DNA of 64,000 nucleotides from Bacteroidetes bacterium UBA7674 (GTDB taxonomy: Bacteria > Bacteroidota > Bacteroidia > Chitinophagales > Chitinophagaceae). The stretch is from contig DLHG01000013.1 of assembly GCA_002483105.1 (NCBI GenBank), forward strand, positions 930,001-994,000, written 5' to 3'. The notes under the pieces are model-generated. The model made no database searches and was not told where the DNA came from. It saw nothing but the letters and a program-made list of their open reading frames with translations. Numbering within the stretch: the stretch's first letter is position 1; the number at the start of each line of letters is the position of its first letter. The translations under genes were made by a program, and so were the position numbers. Positions 41,501-50,656 of the stretch are shown in pieces.

Positions 41501-42058
41501 ATGAAAAAAGTAATTATTTTAATCGCCATTGCTATAGTAAGCTTCTCAATAGCTTCTAATGCACAGAATGCTTCTGCAAATGCTACTCAAAACGTAAGCT
41601 TGGTATTATCTAATGCTATCGCTATCACTTTCACAGGATCAGGTACTTCTACAGGTGGTGCAGTTACCCTGCCTTTCTCTACCGTTTCTGATTATGCGAA
41701 TGGTGTTACTTCTACAGCGCAACAACTGCAAGTACAATCTAACTTACCTTTCGGTGTAACAGTAAAGAGCAATGCTGCTAACTTTACTTACACAGGCACT
41801 TATACTACAGGTACTACCATGCCCGTATCAGGTGTATTGAAACTGTTGGTTTCTGCTAACACTACAGGTGGTACAGTTGCTACTCCGTTCTCTACTTCAG
41901 CTTTTGCTTCTATAACTTCTACTGACCAGAACTTGATCAATAACGGTACTTACGGTTCTAACCAACTGTTCTCTGTACAGTATCAGGCTACTCCCGGCTT
42001 TACATACCCTGCGGGTACTTATACTACTCAAGTAGTATATACTGCTACGCAGCAATAA
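41501..42058 (+). CDS. Secreted low-charge beta-rich protein (possibly DUF4402/WxL-like)
   Basis: A 185-residue protein from MKKVIILIAIAIVSFSIASNAQ, a clear signal peptide. ATG 41501 is chosen because it follows the promoter by a normal leader; the frame is open further upstream. The mature part of about 163 residues is rich in Thr, Ser, Gly, Asn and Ala and contains only four charged residues. The ending PAGTYTTQVVYTATQQ is typical of Ig-like or pilin-like beta-sandwich repeats. It is probably an abundant surface or matrix protein. Family assignment is tentative. Confidence 0.85.
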   Translation: MKKVIILIAIAIVSFSIASNAQNASANATQNVSLVLSNAIAITFTGSGTSTGGAVTLPFSTVSDYANGVTSTAQQLQVQSNLPFGVTVKSNAANFTYTGTYTTGTTMPVSGVLKLLVSANTTGGTVATPFSTSAFASITSTDQNLINNGTYGSNQLFSVQYQATPGFTYPAGTYTTQVVYTATQQ

Positions 42059-42084
42059 TCGCTCTCTCTTATCCTCTATATGTG

Positions 42085-42111
42085 AAGGGCCCTTTCCAGG
42101 GCCTTTTTTTT
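42085..42111 (+). terminator. Terminator of the secreted protein gene
   Basis: AAGGGCCCT pairs with AGGGCCTTT (one G-U) around TTCC, followed by a long T run. Confidence 0.8.
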
Positions 42112-42143
42112 GTTATACGGGATTTTGCTATTTTACACGTACT

Positions 42144-43169
42144 ATGGAACTCGACAAGAATGAATGGAAGGCGGTAAACAAAGCGATCTCTGAATGGGAG
42201 GAGCATGGTGACCTGTCTAAGGAGGAAGGCAGCCGTTTACGCAAGACTGTCGATCTGAAACGTACAGATAACCAACAGATAGCCCAATACTTCTTTCTTA
42301 CAGCGCTTTCCTGCATATTGCTGGCATTTGGTGCCATCTTTATAGATGATAAGGTCCTGGAGCGGTTCAAAGACTATTTTTCATTGAGCAATATTGTTAT
42401 TGCCATTCTTGCGATCGGTATTTCAGTGCTGTGGTTCTGGTATGTGCGAAAGAAACAGGCAAGGCTCAGCAAGACGGCTTACGAGATATACATGGTTGTA
42501 GGGGCATTGAGCTCACTGATCGCACTCACTTACATTTGTAAAGAGACAGGATTCGGGGGTAAATATACCGGGTTTCTTTTTGCAGCCTCAGTGTTGTTAT
42601 TTTCACTTAGCCTCGGGTTCAAAGCACGGTTCTTATGGATAGCGGGCATACTGGCACTTATGGGCTTTTATGGTGCTGTTACCGACCTGTATAGTATCAA
42701 GGATAGATTCCTGGGAATGAACTACCCTATCCGCTTTACGATATTCGGACTCATTGTAATAGGCTTATCCTTTCTCCAACAGAAAAAAGGAATACTGGCA
42801 GATACCGCACGCATTACATTCGTTGCGGGGATGGTTATTTTCTTTACCGGTCTCTGGGGCGTATCGGTGTTTGGTAATTATAGCGATATGGCTGCATGGT
42901 CGGCTGTGCGCCAGGTGCAGGTAATAGCTTACGGTATAGTCTTCGCTATAGCAGCAGGATTATCCTTTTACCTGGGCATTAAGTATAAAGACGACGTAGC
43001 CCGCGATTTCGGGATACTCTTCTTACTGATCAACCTCTATTCACGCTACTTTGAATTTTTCTGGGACAACATGAACAAGGGTGTTTTCTTCCTGGTACTG
43101 GCTGTTTCCTTCTATGGTGTAGGAAGGTGGCTTGAGAAAAGGAAGAAAGGTATCAAATTGAAGCACTGA
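42144..43169 (+). CDS. DUF2157 membrane protein
   Basis: A 341-residue protein. The N-terminal cytoplasmic part (about 1-45, WKAVNKAISEWEEHGDLSKE) is the typical DUF2157 head, followed by about nine membrane helices to residue 330 and the basic tail EKRKKGIKLKH. No enzymatic motif is seen. TATTTTAC at 42129-42136 is a weak -7 candidate just before the start. The function is unknown. truA follows after 38 bp but has its own promoter. Confidence 0.85.
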   Translation: MELDKNEWKAVNKAISEWEEHGDLSKEEGSRLRKTVDLKRTDNQQIAQYFFLTALSCILLAFGAIFIDDKVLERFKDYFSLSNIVIAILAIGISVLWFWYVRKKQARLSKTAYEIYMVVGALSSLIALTYICKETGFGGKYTGFLFAASVLLFSLSLGFKARFLWIAGILALMGFYGAVTDLYSIKDRFLGMNYPIRFTIFGLIVIGLSFLQQKKGILADTARITFVAGMVIFFTGLWGVSVFGNYSDMAAWSAVRQVQVIAYGIVFAIAAGLSFYLGIKYKDDVARDFGILFLLINLYSRYFEFFWDNMNKGVFFLVLAVSFYGVGRWLEKRKKGIKLKH

Positions 43170-43191
43170 TTTGGAAGTATTTTAATCCGTG

Positions 43192-43199
43192 TATCTTTG
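43192..43199 (+). promoter_or_regulatory. -7 box (TATCTTTG) for truA
   Basis: Perfect TAnnTTTG, 8 bases before the ATG at 43208, implying a leader of only a few bases. Confidence 0.6.
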
Positions 43200-43207
43200 C
43201 GCCCTAC

Positions 43208-43972
43208 ATGGCAAGGTATTTCATTGAAGTGGCATATGATGGCACAGCGTTTCATGGCTCGCAACTGCAGGGAGAAACCCCAACAGTGCAACTAGCCATC
43301 AACCGTGCGCTATCTACCTTGCTCAGGACAGAGATCATATCCTATGGTGCCAGCCGCACCGATGAAGGAGTACACGCTCTTTGCGCTTATTATCATTTCG
43401 ACCTGGAGGAGCCTTTGCATCCTCATTTTCAATATAAGCTCAACGCTATCCTTCCGCAGACCATTTCTGTCAACAAAGTATATCTCGCAACCAACCCCGA
43501 AGCCAATGCGCGCTTTGATGCACTGACAAGAAGGTATAGATATAGGATCTATCATAAAAAGAACCCATTCCTGTTGAATAAGGCGCTCTATCACCCATAT
43601 AGTATAGACAGGACCATATTGAATGAAACCGCTGCTATCATAAAAGAGTACACTGACTTTGAGAGTTTCTGCAAACGAAATTCACAAACTTTTACTTTCA
43701 ATTGCACCATCCTGCAATCGTATTGGGAAGAGAAAGATGATGAATTGCATTATGTAGTGGAGGCCAACCGTTTTCTGAGGGGGATGGTGAGAGCGCTTGT
43801 TGGAACGCAGTTACAGATAGCGGGAGGCAAACACACGATAGATGAATTCAGGGACATTATAGAGGCGAAGGATTGTACTAAAGCATATTTTAATGTTGCC
43901 GGCAATGGCCTGTACTTGGAACATATCGCTTATCCTGAGGGAAGCCTTACGCTTATTGAGGACAAAAAATAA
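43208..43972 (+). CDS. truA: tRNA pseudouridine synthase A
   Basis: A 254-residue enzyme that forms pseudouridine at positions 38-40 of the tRNA anticodon arm. The catalytic Asp is Asp52 in ASRTDEGVHAL. The N-terminal VAYDGTAFHGSQLQ and the C-terminal FLRGMVRALVGTQLQIAGG are standard TruA blocks. Length is normal. It has its own -7 box 8 bases before the ATG, and its stop codon lies inside a bidirectional terminator. Confidence 0.96.
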   Translation: MARYFIEVAYDGTAFHGSQLQGETPTVQLAINRALSTLLRTEIISYGASRTDEGVHALCAYYHFDLEEPLHPHFQYKLNAILPQTISVNKVYLATNPEANARFDALTRRYRYRIYHKKNPFLLNKALYHPYSIDRTILNETAAIIKEYTDFESFCKRNSQTFTFNCTILQSYWEEKDDELHYVVEANRFLRGMVRALVGTQLQIAGGKHTIDEFRDIIEAKDCTKAYFNVAGNGLYLEHIAYPEGSLTLIEDKK

Positions 43973-43998
43973 GGACTGCATATAGCAGTCCTCTTTAT
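43972..43998. terminator. Bidirectional terminator between truA and the DUF4412 gene
   Basis: AGGACTGC pairs with GCAGTCCT around ATATA. CTTTATT follows on the plus strand and TTATTTTTTG on the minus strand. Confidence 0.8.
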
Positions 43999-44017
43999 TC
44001 AATAACATTGTTAAGAA

Positions 44018-44806
44018 CTAATTCATCTTATAGTTCTTGATCACTTCTTTCCTGTTAGCGCTGTTGTTTACTTCAGTCACCAGCATTGTGCTTTGTATCT
44101 CATCGTTCTTGTAGAACGTCGCTTCCATCAACATGCCTGTCATCTTGGTATTCTTCCTGAAGTAAGCCGCATATGGCCCACGCATATTAGCCTGGGTAAT
44201 GTCAACAGGTATTTTATTGGTCATCCACATTTCTGAACGTTGGCCCTTTTCTTCATCTGTACATATATACTCATCGCATGAGTAGCCAAGGATAGTTTTT
44301 GTCTTCCCTGTTTTTTTACAGTCGTGCTTCCCATCCTTTACCTCGCCTTGCTCTATCTTTTTTTCACGTTCCGCTATCGCCTTGCCGCTCATAAAGGCAT
44401 TCAGGTTCATCGCCATCCCTGTCATTTTCTTGGTATCAAGCATCACCATATAGTTCTGCTTGATCTCATATATCATGAACATCTCATTGTTCTTCTTTTT
44501 ATCTACAGAACTGGTCCCGAAATAATTCTTCGACGGGTTTAAAAAATACTGCACTTCGGTAGCGTCTTTCTTTTGTCCTTTCCGGTAGTCTGTTACCTCC
44601 ATTGTCATAGAGGTCGGGAATACGTACTCAGCTTCCAATGGCACATTCAGAACCTTGCCGTTCATCCACTCATTGAGTTTATCCTCACCAGGCTTGCCGT
44701 GCTCTTTCTCATACTTGTCCTCTATGGCTCTTTCCACATATCCTCTTTGCGCGACGGCAGGCAAAGCGGTCAATAATAATAACGGAATGAATAGTGCTTT
44801 TTTCAT
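44018..44806 (-). CDS. DUF4412 secreted protein
   Basis: A 262-residue protein with a signal peptide (MKKALFIPLLLLTALPAVAQ). The family pattern TKTILGYSCDEYICTDEEKG, preceded by YMVMLDTKKMTGMAMN and followed by SEMWMTNKI, is clear. The mature protein is rich in Lys and Met and probably periplasmic. The function of DUF4412 is not established. It stands alone between the truA terminator and a divergent gap of about 167 bp. Confidence 0.85.
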   Translation of the reverse strand: MKKALFIPLLLLTALPAVAQRGYVERAIEDKYEKEHGKPGEDKLNEWMNGKVLNVPLEAEYVFPTSMTMEVTDYRKGQKKDATEVQYFLNPSKNYFGTSSVDKKKNNEMFMIYEIKQNYMVMLDTKKMTGMAMNLNAFMSGKAIAEREKKIEQGEVKDGKHDCKKTGKTKTILGYSCDEYICTDEEKGQRSEMWMTNKIPVDITQANMRGPYAAYFRKNTKMTGMLMEATFYKNDEIQSTMLVTEVNNSANRKEVIKNYKMN

Positions 44807-44886
44807 AAGAACAGATTTTGATGGCTGATATCAGGTATAAAAATAATAAATAATCCGCCCCGTTGTATCCGCATAATGATGCGACC

Positions 44887-44894
44887 TATCTTTA
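44887..44894 (+). promoter_or_regulatory. Near-consensus -7 box (TATCTTTA) for the DUF58 gene
   Basis: TAnnTTTA about 80 bases before the ATG at 44974, in the divergent gap. Confidence 0.35.
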
Positions 44895-44973
44895 CATTGA
44901 ATTTAACAGCATATTGAATAAGGAAATGCTTATTTTCAGGTTATCAAAAGGATAAGAGCAGCACTATAAGTCT

Positions 44974-46362
44974 ATGAATGGCAAACAGATAAAATGGCGG
45001 ATCAGGTATTATCTCCAGTATTTCCCCTTTACATTGAATACGTTATTGTGTGCAATCGCTATCTATGTCTCCTATAAACTGCTCTATAGACCCATAGACC
45101 CTAAGAAAGATGCACCGTCAGCCCTCGTTCCTTTTATTTTACTAATGGCCAAAATGGCGCTATGGTTCGTCCTTGGCCTGATACTTCTTTCTTTACTAAG
45201 TACACTGGCAACCTGGCTACACTACTTATACATACGCAGTAAGAAAGGATATAAGATGCAGATTGACTTTACCATGGAAACCGTAAATGGTAAAAAGAAC
45301 AAGCTCTTCCTTAATGCCATGATAGAGGGAATTCGCAGACCGGTACTCGGTTTTGTAAAGGGCCGCTTATTCTACGACAACTACGATATGACCGACAGGT
45401 TCAGCCTGCTTTCCAACAAGCTCAAAGAGAAAAGCTGGTGGCGTGCTGCTATTTCAGGCAAGAGCCGGCTGATGCTTCCTGATATTAAAGAATATCAACT
45501 GAAGGGTGGTTTCGTCTATTTCCAGGATATGCTGCATATATTCTCACTGGCGGTATCGCAACCTATAACGGGGCATTTTTATCAACCGCCTGTACTGGCA
45601 GAAGATGACGACAGAGAGGTTTACCCTAAGAAAACAGAGCAAATGGATGTGCGCATAGAGCAGATGCGCCGTGTGGAAGGGGAACACCTGAATTATAAAG
45701 ACTTTGAAGCAGGCGATGATGTACGCCGTATAGTATGGAAGGTATATGCCAAGAACCGCGAACTGGTGGTGCGCATACCCGAGATGTTTGAACCCTATGC
45801 TTCGCATTTGTATTTCTATGCTACTTTCCATGCTGCCGTTAAAAAGCAATGGCTGAGCGAAGGTTACTTCAAAGAAATGCTGAACTACTATAAGAATTAT
45901 GTGTGGACCGTTTACGATACCCTATCAAAGAAAGAATGGGAGATGCGCTATATCCCTGATCAAAACCTGACCGTACCCGAAAGCATCAGCGAGGCAGAGA
46001 AGAGTGCACGTATCATCAGTAACAGCAACTGGCATGACGACAGATCAATGGTCGGTTATTTCAAGCCTAACCAGGGTGCAGTGTTGTGTATATCGTCTTT
46101 AGTTGATCCTGAAGAATTAAGGACCATCCTTTCGCAGTGCGATAACTCTACGGTGGTGTATTTTATAAAAGTATCGCAGGTATTCAGGCATTTCGTAGCC
46201 TGGAACTGGATAAAGCGTTTGATATTCCTTCCACCGGAAGACAGGCTCTCAAAGTTGCGTGGCAGATGGACATTCTCACCAATAAGATTCCAGATACAGA
46301 AAAAAGAAAAGGAAATTGAAATGATATTACAGAGCAGCAATGTTATTGTTGCGGTGCTGTAA
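44974..46362 (+). CDS. DUF58 domain membrane-anchored protein
   Basis: A 462-residue protein with two N-terminal membrane helices (about 15-35 and 50-78), an immunoglobulin-like middle and the DUF58 signature RRVEGEHLNYKDFEAGDDVR followed by RIVWKVYAKNRELVVRI at about residues 230-265. DUF58 proteins usually pair with MoxR AAA ATPases and act in cell-envelope stress or assembly. No moxR gene is in the window. Its last 20 bp overlap the convergent DUF6048 gene. Confidence 0.88.
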   Translation: MNGKQIKWRIRYYLQYFPFTLNTLLCAIAIYVSYKLLYRPIDPKKDAPSALVPFILLMAKMALWFVLGLILLSLLSTLATWLHYLYIRSKKGYKMQIDFTMETVNGKKNKLFLNAMIEGIRRPVLGFVKGRLFYDNYDMTDRFSLLSNKLKEKSWWRAAISGKSRLMLPDIKEYQLKGGFVYFQDMLHIFSLAVSQPITGHFYQPPVLAEDDDREVYPKKTEQMDVRIEQMRRVEGEHLNYKDFEAGDDVRRIVWKVYAKNRELVVRIPEMFEPYASHLYFYATFHAAVKKQWLSEGYFKEMLNYYKNYVWTVYDTLSKKEWEMRYIPDQNLTVPESISEAEKSARIISNSNWHDDRSMVGYFKPNQGAVLCISSLVDPEELRTILSQCDNSTVVYFIKVSQVFRHFVAWNWIKRLIFLPPEDRLSKLRGRWTFSPIRFQIQKKEKEIEMILQSSNVIVAVL

Positions 46363-47068
46363 CGTTCTTCTTATTCCACCGGATGGCGTAGCTCAGGTAC
46401 ATATTGAAATCAAAGACTGCTGTCTTCTCACCCTTGCCAAAGCCGGCAATACTATAAGGTGCCAGTTCTTTAAAGGACTTTGGATTGAGCATAAATTTCG
46501 CGCGTACATTGTAGCCGGCAAATAGTCCTTTAAACAGTTCGACCCTCATGCCACCTGTTATTTCCGCCCAGTGAGCTGTCATGTTTGTGGCCGGTATAGT
46601 ACCATATACATTACCGAAATACTGGTTGTCTATGGAGTACTGCGCTTCGCTTCTTTGGATAAAACCAACCGCATAGCGCAGGCCGATAAATACCATATCC
46701 CAGTCGCTGGTAGCAAGGCGCTGCAGCATAGACTTATTGACACCTACGCGCACGAAACTATTAGACGTTGTATACTTCAGTATTGGTGCAGTATAATCTA
46801 CTTGTCCTGTACCAAATCCACCCTCCACTGCTAAGTATACATCGTTCGGCAAGGAATATTCAATAATGCCTTCGTATGTTTTTTTACCGGATGAAAAAGA
46901 ATTAAGCACAGGCTGAAAAAAATCCACCCCAATCGACAACTGGTTTTGCGTAGCAACAATTTTCTTGTTGGCAGTACTATCCTCATCATCCTGTCCAAAG
47001 GATGTGAGCGACGTGAGCAAACATGCTAACAGGCTAATAGTATATCTTAACATGTTGCGTATTGGCAT
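46343..47068 (-). CDS. DUF6048 outer-membrane-like protein
   Basis: A 241-residue protein with a signal peptide (about 1-26, ending LTSFGQ). Alternating strands with aromatic residues (QLSIGVDFFQPVLNSF, LAVEGGFGTGQVDY, FIGLRYAVGFIQRS, NMYLSYAIRWN) suggest a small beta-barrel. It always-adjacent partner in many Bacteroidota is DUF6452, which here overlaps its start by 35 bp. Both are probably envelope proteins of unknown function. The 3' end overlaps DUF58 convergently. Confidence 0.82.
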   Translation of the reverse strand: MPIRNMLRYTISLLACLLTSLTSFGQDDEDSTANKKIVATQNQLSIGVDFFQPVLNSFSSGKKTYEGIIEYSLPNDVYLAVEGGFGTGQVDYTAPILKYTTSNSFVRVGVNKSMLQRLATSDWDMVFIGLRYAVGFIQRSEAQYSIDNQYFGNVYGTIPATNMTAHWAEITGGMRVELFKGLFAGYNVRAKFMLNPKSFKELAPYSIAGFGKGEKTAVFDFNMYLSYAIRWNKKNVTAPQQ

Positions 47069-47546
47069 TATTATCTACACTTGGATTAACGATGAGGATA
47101 GAATCAAGACTATTATATGTTGTTTTCACCCCGTCTAGCGTATAGTAATACACGTAGCCGCAGGCGTTGGAAACAAAATTCATTTTGCGGGTATGGTAGA
47201 ATGTGAGCGTGTCGTAGAACTCTACAGGAGTGCCATCTGGAATAGTGTCATCCTGGCGTGTCGCATTGGGCACTAAAACCCAGCGGGTACTGTCCACAAA
47301 TGGAGAAAGTAACGCCGAGAATTTATTCCTTGAATTAATAGTGAATTGCAAAGGTGTGTCTAAACAATAAAATGCCGGATCTACAAGAGATGTATCTCCT
47401 TCAGCAGTGTCGACTATTCTATAAGTGCCAATTGCTACAGAAACGATCTTTGGGTCGTAACAGGGTGTACGCTGTTGGGTACAAGCGGAAGCCAGTGCTA
47501 CAATAATAAACACCAATAATAACAGATGATTCCCTCTTTTAGTCAT
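47034..47546 (-). CDS. DUF6452 lipoprotein
   Basis: A 170-residue protein with a lipoprotein-type leader (LLLLVFIIVALASACTQQ; Cys about 22), hence likely membrane-anchored. The pattern of a small beta domain (PLQFTINSRNKFSALLSPF, NFVSNACGYVYYY) fits DUF6452. It overlaps the DUF6048 gene by 35 bp downstream and the coiled-coil gene by 8 bp upstream, so translation is coupled. No function is established. Confidence 0.82.
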   Translation of the reverse strand: MTKRGNHLLLLVFIIVALASACTQQRTPCYDPKIVSVAIGTYRIVDTAEGDTSLVDPAFYCLDTPLQFTINSRNKFSALLSPFVDSTRWVLVPNATRQDDTIPDGTPVEFYDTLTFYHTRKMNFVSNACGYVYYYTLDGVKTTYNSLDSILIVNPSVDNNANTQHVKIYY

Positions 47547-47814
47547 TCAGGCTAACCAGTATTTTGTCTATTTCACTTATCACCGCGTCTATCTCTTTGG
47601 TAACGGCCATTTTATCATTTACGCTCAGCACACTCTGCCCCAGCCCTACTGATGCTATCCTGCCTTCCAGCGAACCAACCTTACCATTCAATGTTTCAAT
47701 AGACTTTAGCTGCTCAGTAATAGTTTTCTTCAGGCGGTCATTTTCCGACTGGAGCTCACCATACTTTTTGAGTAACAGGTCAAGTTTTTCACTGAGTTTT
47801 TGTAGCTCCTGCAT
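47539..47814 (-). CDS. Small coiled-coil protein downstream of pheT (ZapB-like)
   Basis: A 91-residue protein. Residues 1-55 form a strong coiled coil (LSEKLDLLLKKYGELQSEND, then RLKKTITEQLKSIETLN), followed by a shorter helix (AVTKEIDAVISEIDKILV). Similar small proteins sit next to pheT and zapA in Bacteroidota and may act in cell division, by context only. Its start overlaps the pheT stop by one base, and its end overlaps the DUF6452 gene by 8 bp. Confidence 0.8.
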   Translation of the reverse strand: MQELQKLSEKLDLLLKKYGELQSENDRLKKTITEQLKSIETLNGKVGSLEGRIASVGLGQSVLSVNDKMAVTKEIDAVISEIDKILVSLND

Positions 47815-50228
47815 TATTCGCGGATTTGAGCCTGTAGTTTAGTTTTATAAGCACCCATCAGCTGTTGCATCAGTTGCTCTATTTCTGTATCTGTTAAGGT
47901 ACGGTCTTGCAGCTGAAAAGTATAGCTCAGGGCATAAGATTTTTTACCTGTACCCAGTTTTTCACTCTCAAACACATCAAACAAGTCGAACGACAACAGA
48001 GAATCTATTTTCAGCTGCCCTGTAACCTTCTCCACATCGGCATAACTCACTTGCTTATCCAGCACTATGGCTATGTCACGCTGCACGGCGGGGAACTTAG
48101 GCACCTCGCTGTACTTTATCTTTCCGGCTGCAGCCGCTTTCTGCCATTGTTCGCCATGAATGATCGCATGGAAAACATCCTGCTTAATATCAAAGTCCTT
48201 TAGCTTTTTACTGCCAATTTGCGTGACTGTGCATATTGGCTGGTTCTTCCATTTCCAGTTGACAGTCACTTCTCCATTCAGCTCTTCATAAGACATTGCA
48301 GTTCCGGATATACCACTTTGTTTCAACAGATTTTGTATCACACCTTTCAGATAGAATACATCTGTCTTCACCGCTTTGTGGTTCCATTGGCCTGGCTGCA
48401 CATTACCTGTTGCCCATATAGCCAGTTGTTGTTGCTCTATATATTTATCGCCTGCTTGCGTGTAGGTCTTGCCAAATTCAAACAACAACAGATCCGTGCT
48501 CTTACGATTGCAATTGTATTGCACTACTTCCAGTCCGCTCTCCAGCATTTCAGGGCGCAGTATATCCAGTTCGCTGCTCAGGCTGTTGAGCATACGCACC
48601 AGGTCGGTACGCTCAGGATAGTATTTACTGTTCACAATTGAATTGGTCACTATCTCCTGGTAACCCATGCCGCAAAGCAGCTCTGAAAGTTTCTGACGGG
48701 CCGCGCGGTCATTCGCCATTGGCTTCATCAAAGAAATATTCAGGCGCGATGGTATCTCTATGTTGTCAAGTCCATCTATGCGCAGAATTTCTTCTACTAT
48801 ATCTGCCGGTTGCAGTACATCTGCTTTATTCGATGGTACTTTTAACACAAGGCCATTGATGTCTTCACTTTCTATTTCAAAATCAAGCGCCAGTAATATT
48901 TCTTGTATAGCTGACGGCTCATATTTCTTTCCGCTTAGTTTATGTATGTAGTCGTAGCTAACATCTATACGAACGGCTTCAAATTGTTTAGGATATACGT
49001 CCACCACATCAGATGCTATTGCGCCACCCGATACTTCACATATCAATGCAGCCGCACGAACGAGTGCTGTGTACACATTGTTCATGTCCACACCTTTTTC
49101 AAAATGTGTAGCAGCATCTGTACGCAAACCATGATGCATAGATGTACGGCGAACAAACATCGGTGTAAAGTATGCACTCTCTAAGAAAATGTTTGTTGTG
49201 CCTTCTGTAACACCACTATGCAATCCACCGAACACACCGCCGATAGCCACAGCACCTTCGCCGTCACATATCATCAGGTCGTTGTCATTCAGCTTGTATT
49301 CCTTTTCATCCAGTGCTTTGAATGTGCTTCCTTCCGGTTGGAAACGAACATTGATTTCCTTTCCTTTCAACTGGTCTGCATCGAACGCATGTAGTGGTTG
49401 GCCGTATTCGTGTAAAACGAAATTGGTGATGTCAACTACGTTATTGATAGAGCGAACACCAATTGTATTCAATCGTTGTTGCAACCATTCAGGTGATGCG
49501 CCGATCTTTACATCCGCTATGCTGATACCCATGTAACGAGGGCAAGCATCTGCTGCATCTATGTTTACTTTTATATCAAACTTATTATTGCCAATCGCAG
49601 GCAAGGATGATTGCGGCAACACTACAGAATATTTATTACCACGATGATGTGTAAGGTATGCACACACATCGCGTGCTACACCTATGTGGCTCATCGCATC
49701 ACTGCGATTTGGCGTTAAACCAATATGAATAGCATGATCTGCATCAGCTATGTTGAAGTACGTTTTTGCAAGTGTACCAATTGGCGCATCAGCAGGTAAT
49801 ATCATGATGCCCGCATGTCCTTTGCCCAGGCCTATTTCATCCTCGGCACATATCATACCCTCACTTTCTTCACCGCGTATCTTAGCTTTCTTTATCAGGA
49901 ACGATTCACCTTCTGTGGGATGAACTGTTGTACCAACAGTCGCTACCACTACCCTTTGCCCTGCGGCAACATTCGGCGCACCGCATACGATCTTCAGGGG
50001 GTCTCCGCTGCCGATATTTACTGTCGTCAGATTTAATTTATCTGCATTTGGATGCTTTTCACAGGTCAAAACCTCCCCTATCACCAGCCCTTCCAGGCTG
50101 CCCTTTACAGCCTCTACAGGCACAGTTCCCTCCACTTCCAGGCCTATGGAAGTAAGGATATTGCTCAACTCATCTATACTTAAGGATTCCGGCAGGTATG
50201 TCAACAGCCACTGGTACGAAATTGTCAT
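47814..50228 (-). CDS. pheT: Phenylalanine--tRNA ligase beta subunit
   Basis: An 804-residue subunit of the heterotetrameric enzyme that charges tRNA-Phe. The order is normal: N-terminal tRNA-binding OB domain (VIGEVLTCEKHPNADKLNL, about 45-65), the B3/B4 editing domain (about 215-390, DITNFVLHEYGQPLHAFD), B5 (about 400-470), and the C-terminal FDX-ACB domain (KFPAVQRDIAIVLDKQVSY, about 705-800). It starts a chain of overlapping genes with the coiled-coil, DUF6452 and DUF6048 genes. pheS is not in the window. TATCTTTA at 50249-50256 is a -7 candidate. Confidence 0.96.
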   Translation of the reverse strand: MTISYQWLLTYLPESLSIDELSNILTSIGLEVEGTVPVEAVKGSLEGLVIGEVLTCEKHPNADKLNLTTVNIGSGDPLKIVCGAPNVAAGQRVVVATVGTTVHPTEGESFLIKKAKIRGEESEGMICAEDEIGLGKGHAGIMILPADAPIGTLAKTYFNIADADHAIHIGLTPNRSDAMSHIGVARDVCAYLTHHRGNKYSVVLPQSSLPAIGNNKFDIKVNIDAADACPRYMGISIADVKIGASPEWLQQRLNTIGVRSINNVVDITNFVLHEYGQPLHAFDADQLKGKEINVRFQPEGSTFKALDEKEYKLNDNDLMICDGEGAVAIGGVFGGLHSGVTEGTTNIFLESAYFTPMFVRRTSMHHGLRTDAATHFEKGVDMNNVYTALVRAAALICEVSGGAIASDVVDVYPKQFEAVRIDVSYDYIHKLSGKKYEPSAIQEILLALDFEIESEDINGLVLKVPSNKADVLQPADIVEEILRIDGLDNIEIPSRLNISLMKPMANDRAARQKLSELLCGMGYQEIVTNSIVNSKYYPERTDLVRMLNSLSSELDILRPEMLESGLEVVQYNCNRKSTDLLLFEFGKTYTQAGDKYIEQQQLAIWATGNVQPGQWNHKAVKTDVFYLKGVIQNLLKQSGISGTAMSYEELNGEVTVNWKWKNQPICTVTQIGSKKLKDFDIKQDVFHAIIHGEQWQKAAAAGKIKYSEVPKFPAVQRDIAIVLDKQVSYADVEKVTGQLKIDSLLSFDLFDVFESEKLGTGKKSYALSYTFQLQDRTLTDTEIEQLMQQLMGAYKTKLQAQIRE

Positions 50229-50656
50229 CTATTTCTTCAAAATTTCGGTAAAGATAACCCATCATTATAGCAAATCGCATCCTTTAAAAAAAATCGTACG
50301 TCAAACCATTTATCCCCATTTTTTGGGGGATTGAGTGTGAATTGATGTTTTTAACGGAACTTTGCTGTGGATAAAGTTGGAGAAAAATAGAATAAATGTC
50401 AGTAAGGATTGTATAACCTGTGCGTAGGCGGCTTAAAATTATACCCACCGCTTTTGTTTGTCCTTAATTTTTCTGCGCCTACATTCGCCTACGCAGTTCG
50501 CGATTAACCTTCCGGTAACATTAAGTTAATAATTCAGAAACCCATCTGGTTGTTCTCAAAAATGGTCGGAATACGTCAAAAGACGGTATCAAAAAGGTGT
50601 CTCTGAACTGCCGCAAACCAACTAATTTGACTGTACTTAATTTGTTTTAATACCCC
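50229..50656. other. Divergent intergenic region upstream of dnaB with inverted repeats
   Basis: About 428 bases. GAACTTTG near 50357-50364 is a near -7 box on the plus strand. TGTGGATAA at 50366-50374 is a perfect match to the DnaA-box sequence. TGCGTAGGCG (50421-50430) and CGCCTACGCA (50486-50495) form a 10-bp inverted repeat with a 55-nt loop. A long structured dnaB leader is possible. No gene is seen. Confidence 0.5.

Noticed and set aside
50366..50374. Replication origin near dnaB from a DnaA-box word (also 20834-20842)
   Set aside because: Only single perfect 9-mers; about 0.5 are expected by chance in a window this size on both strands, and no cluster or dnaA gene is present.
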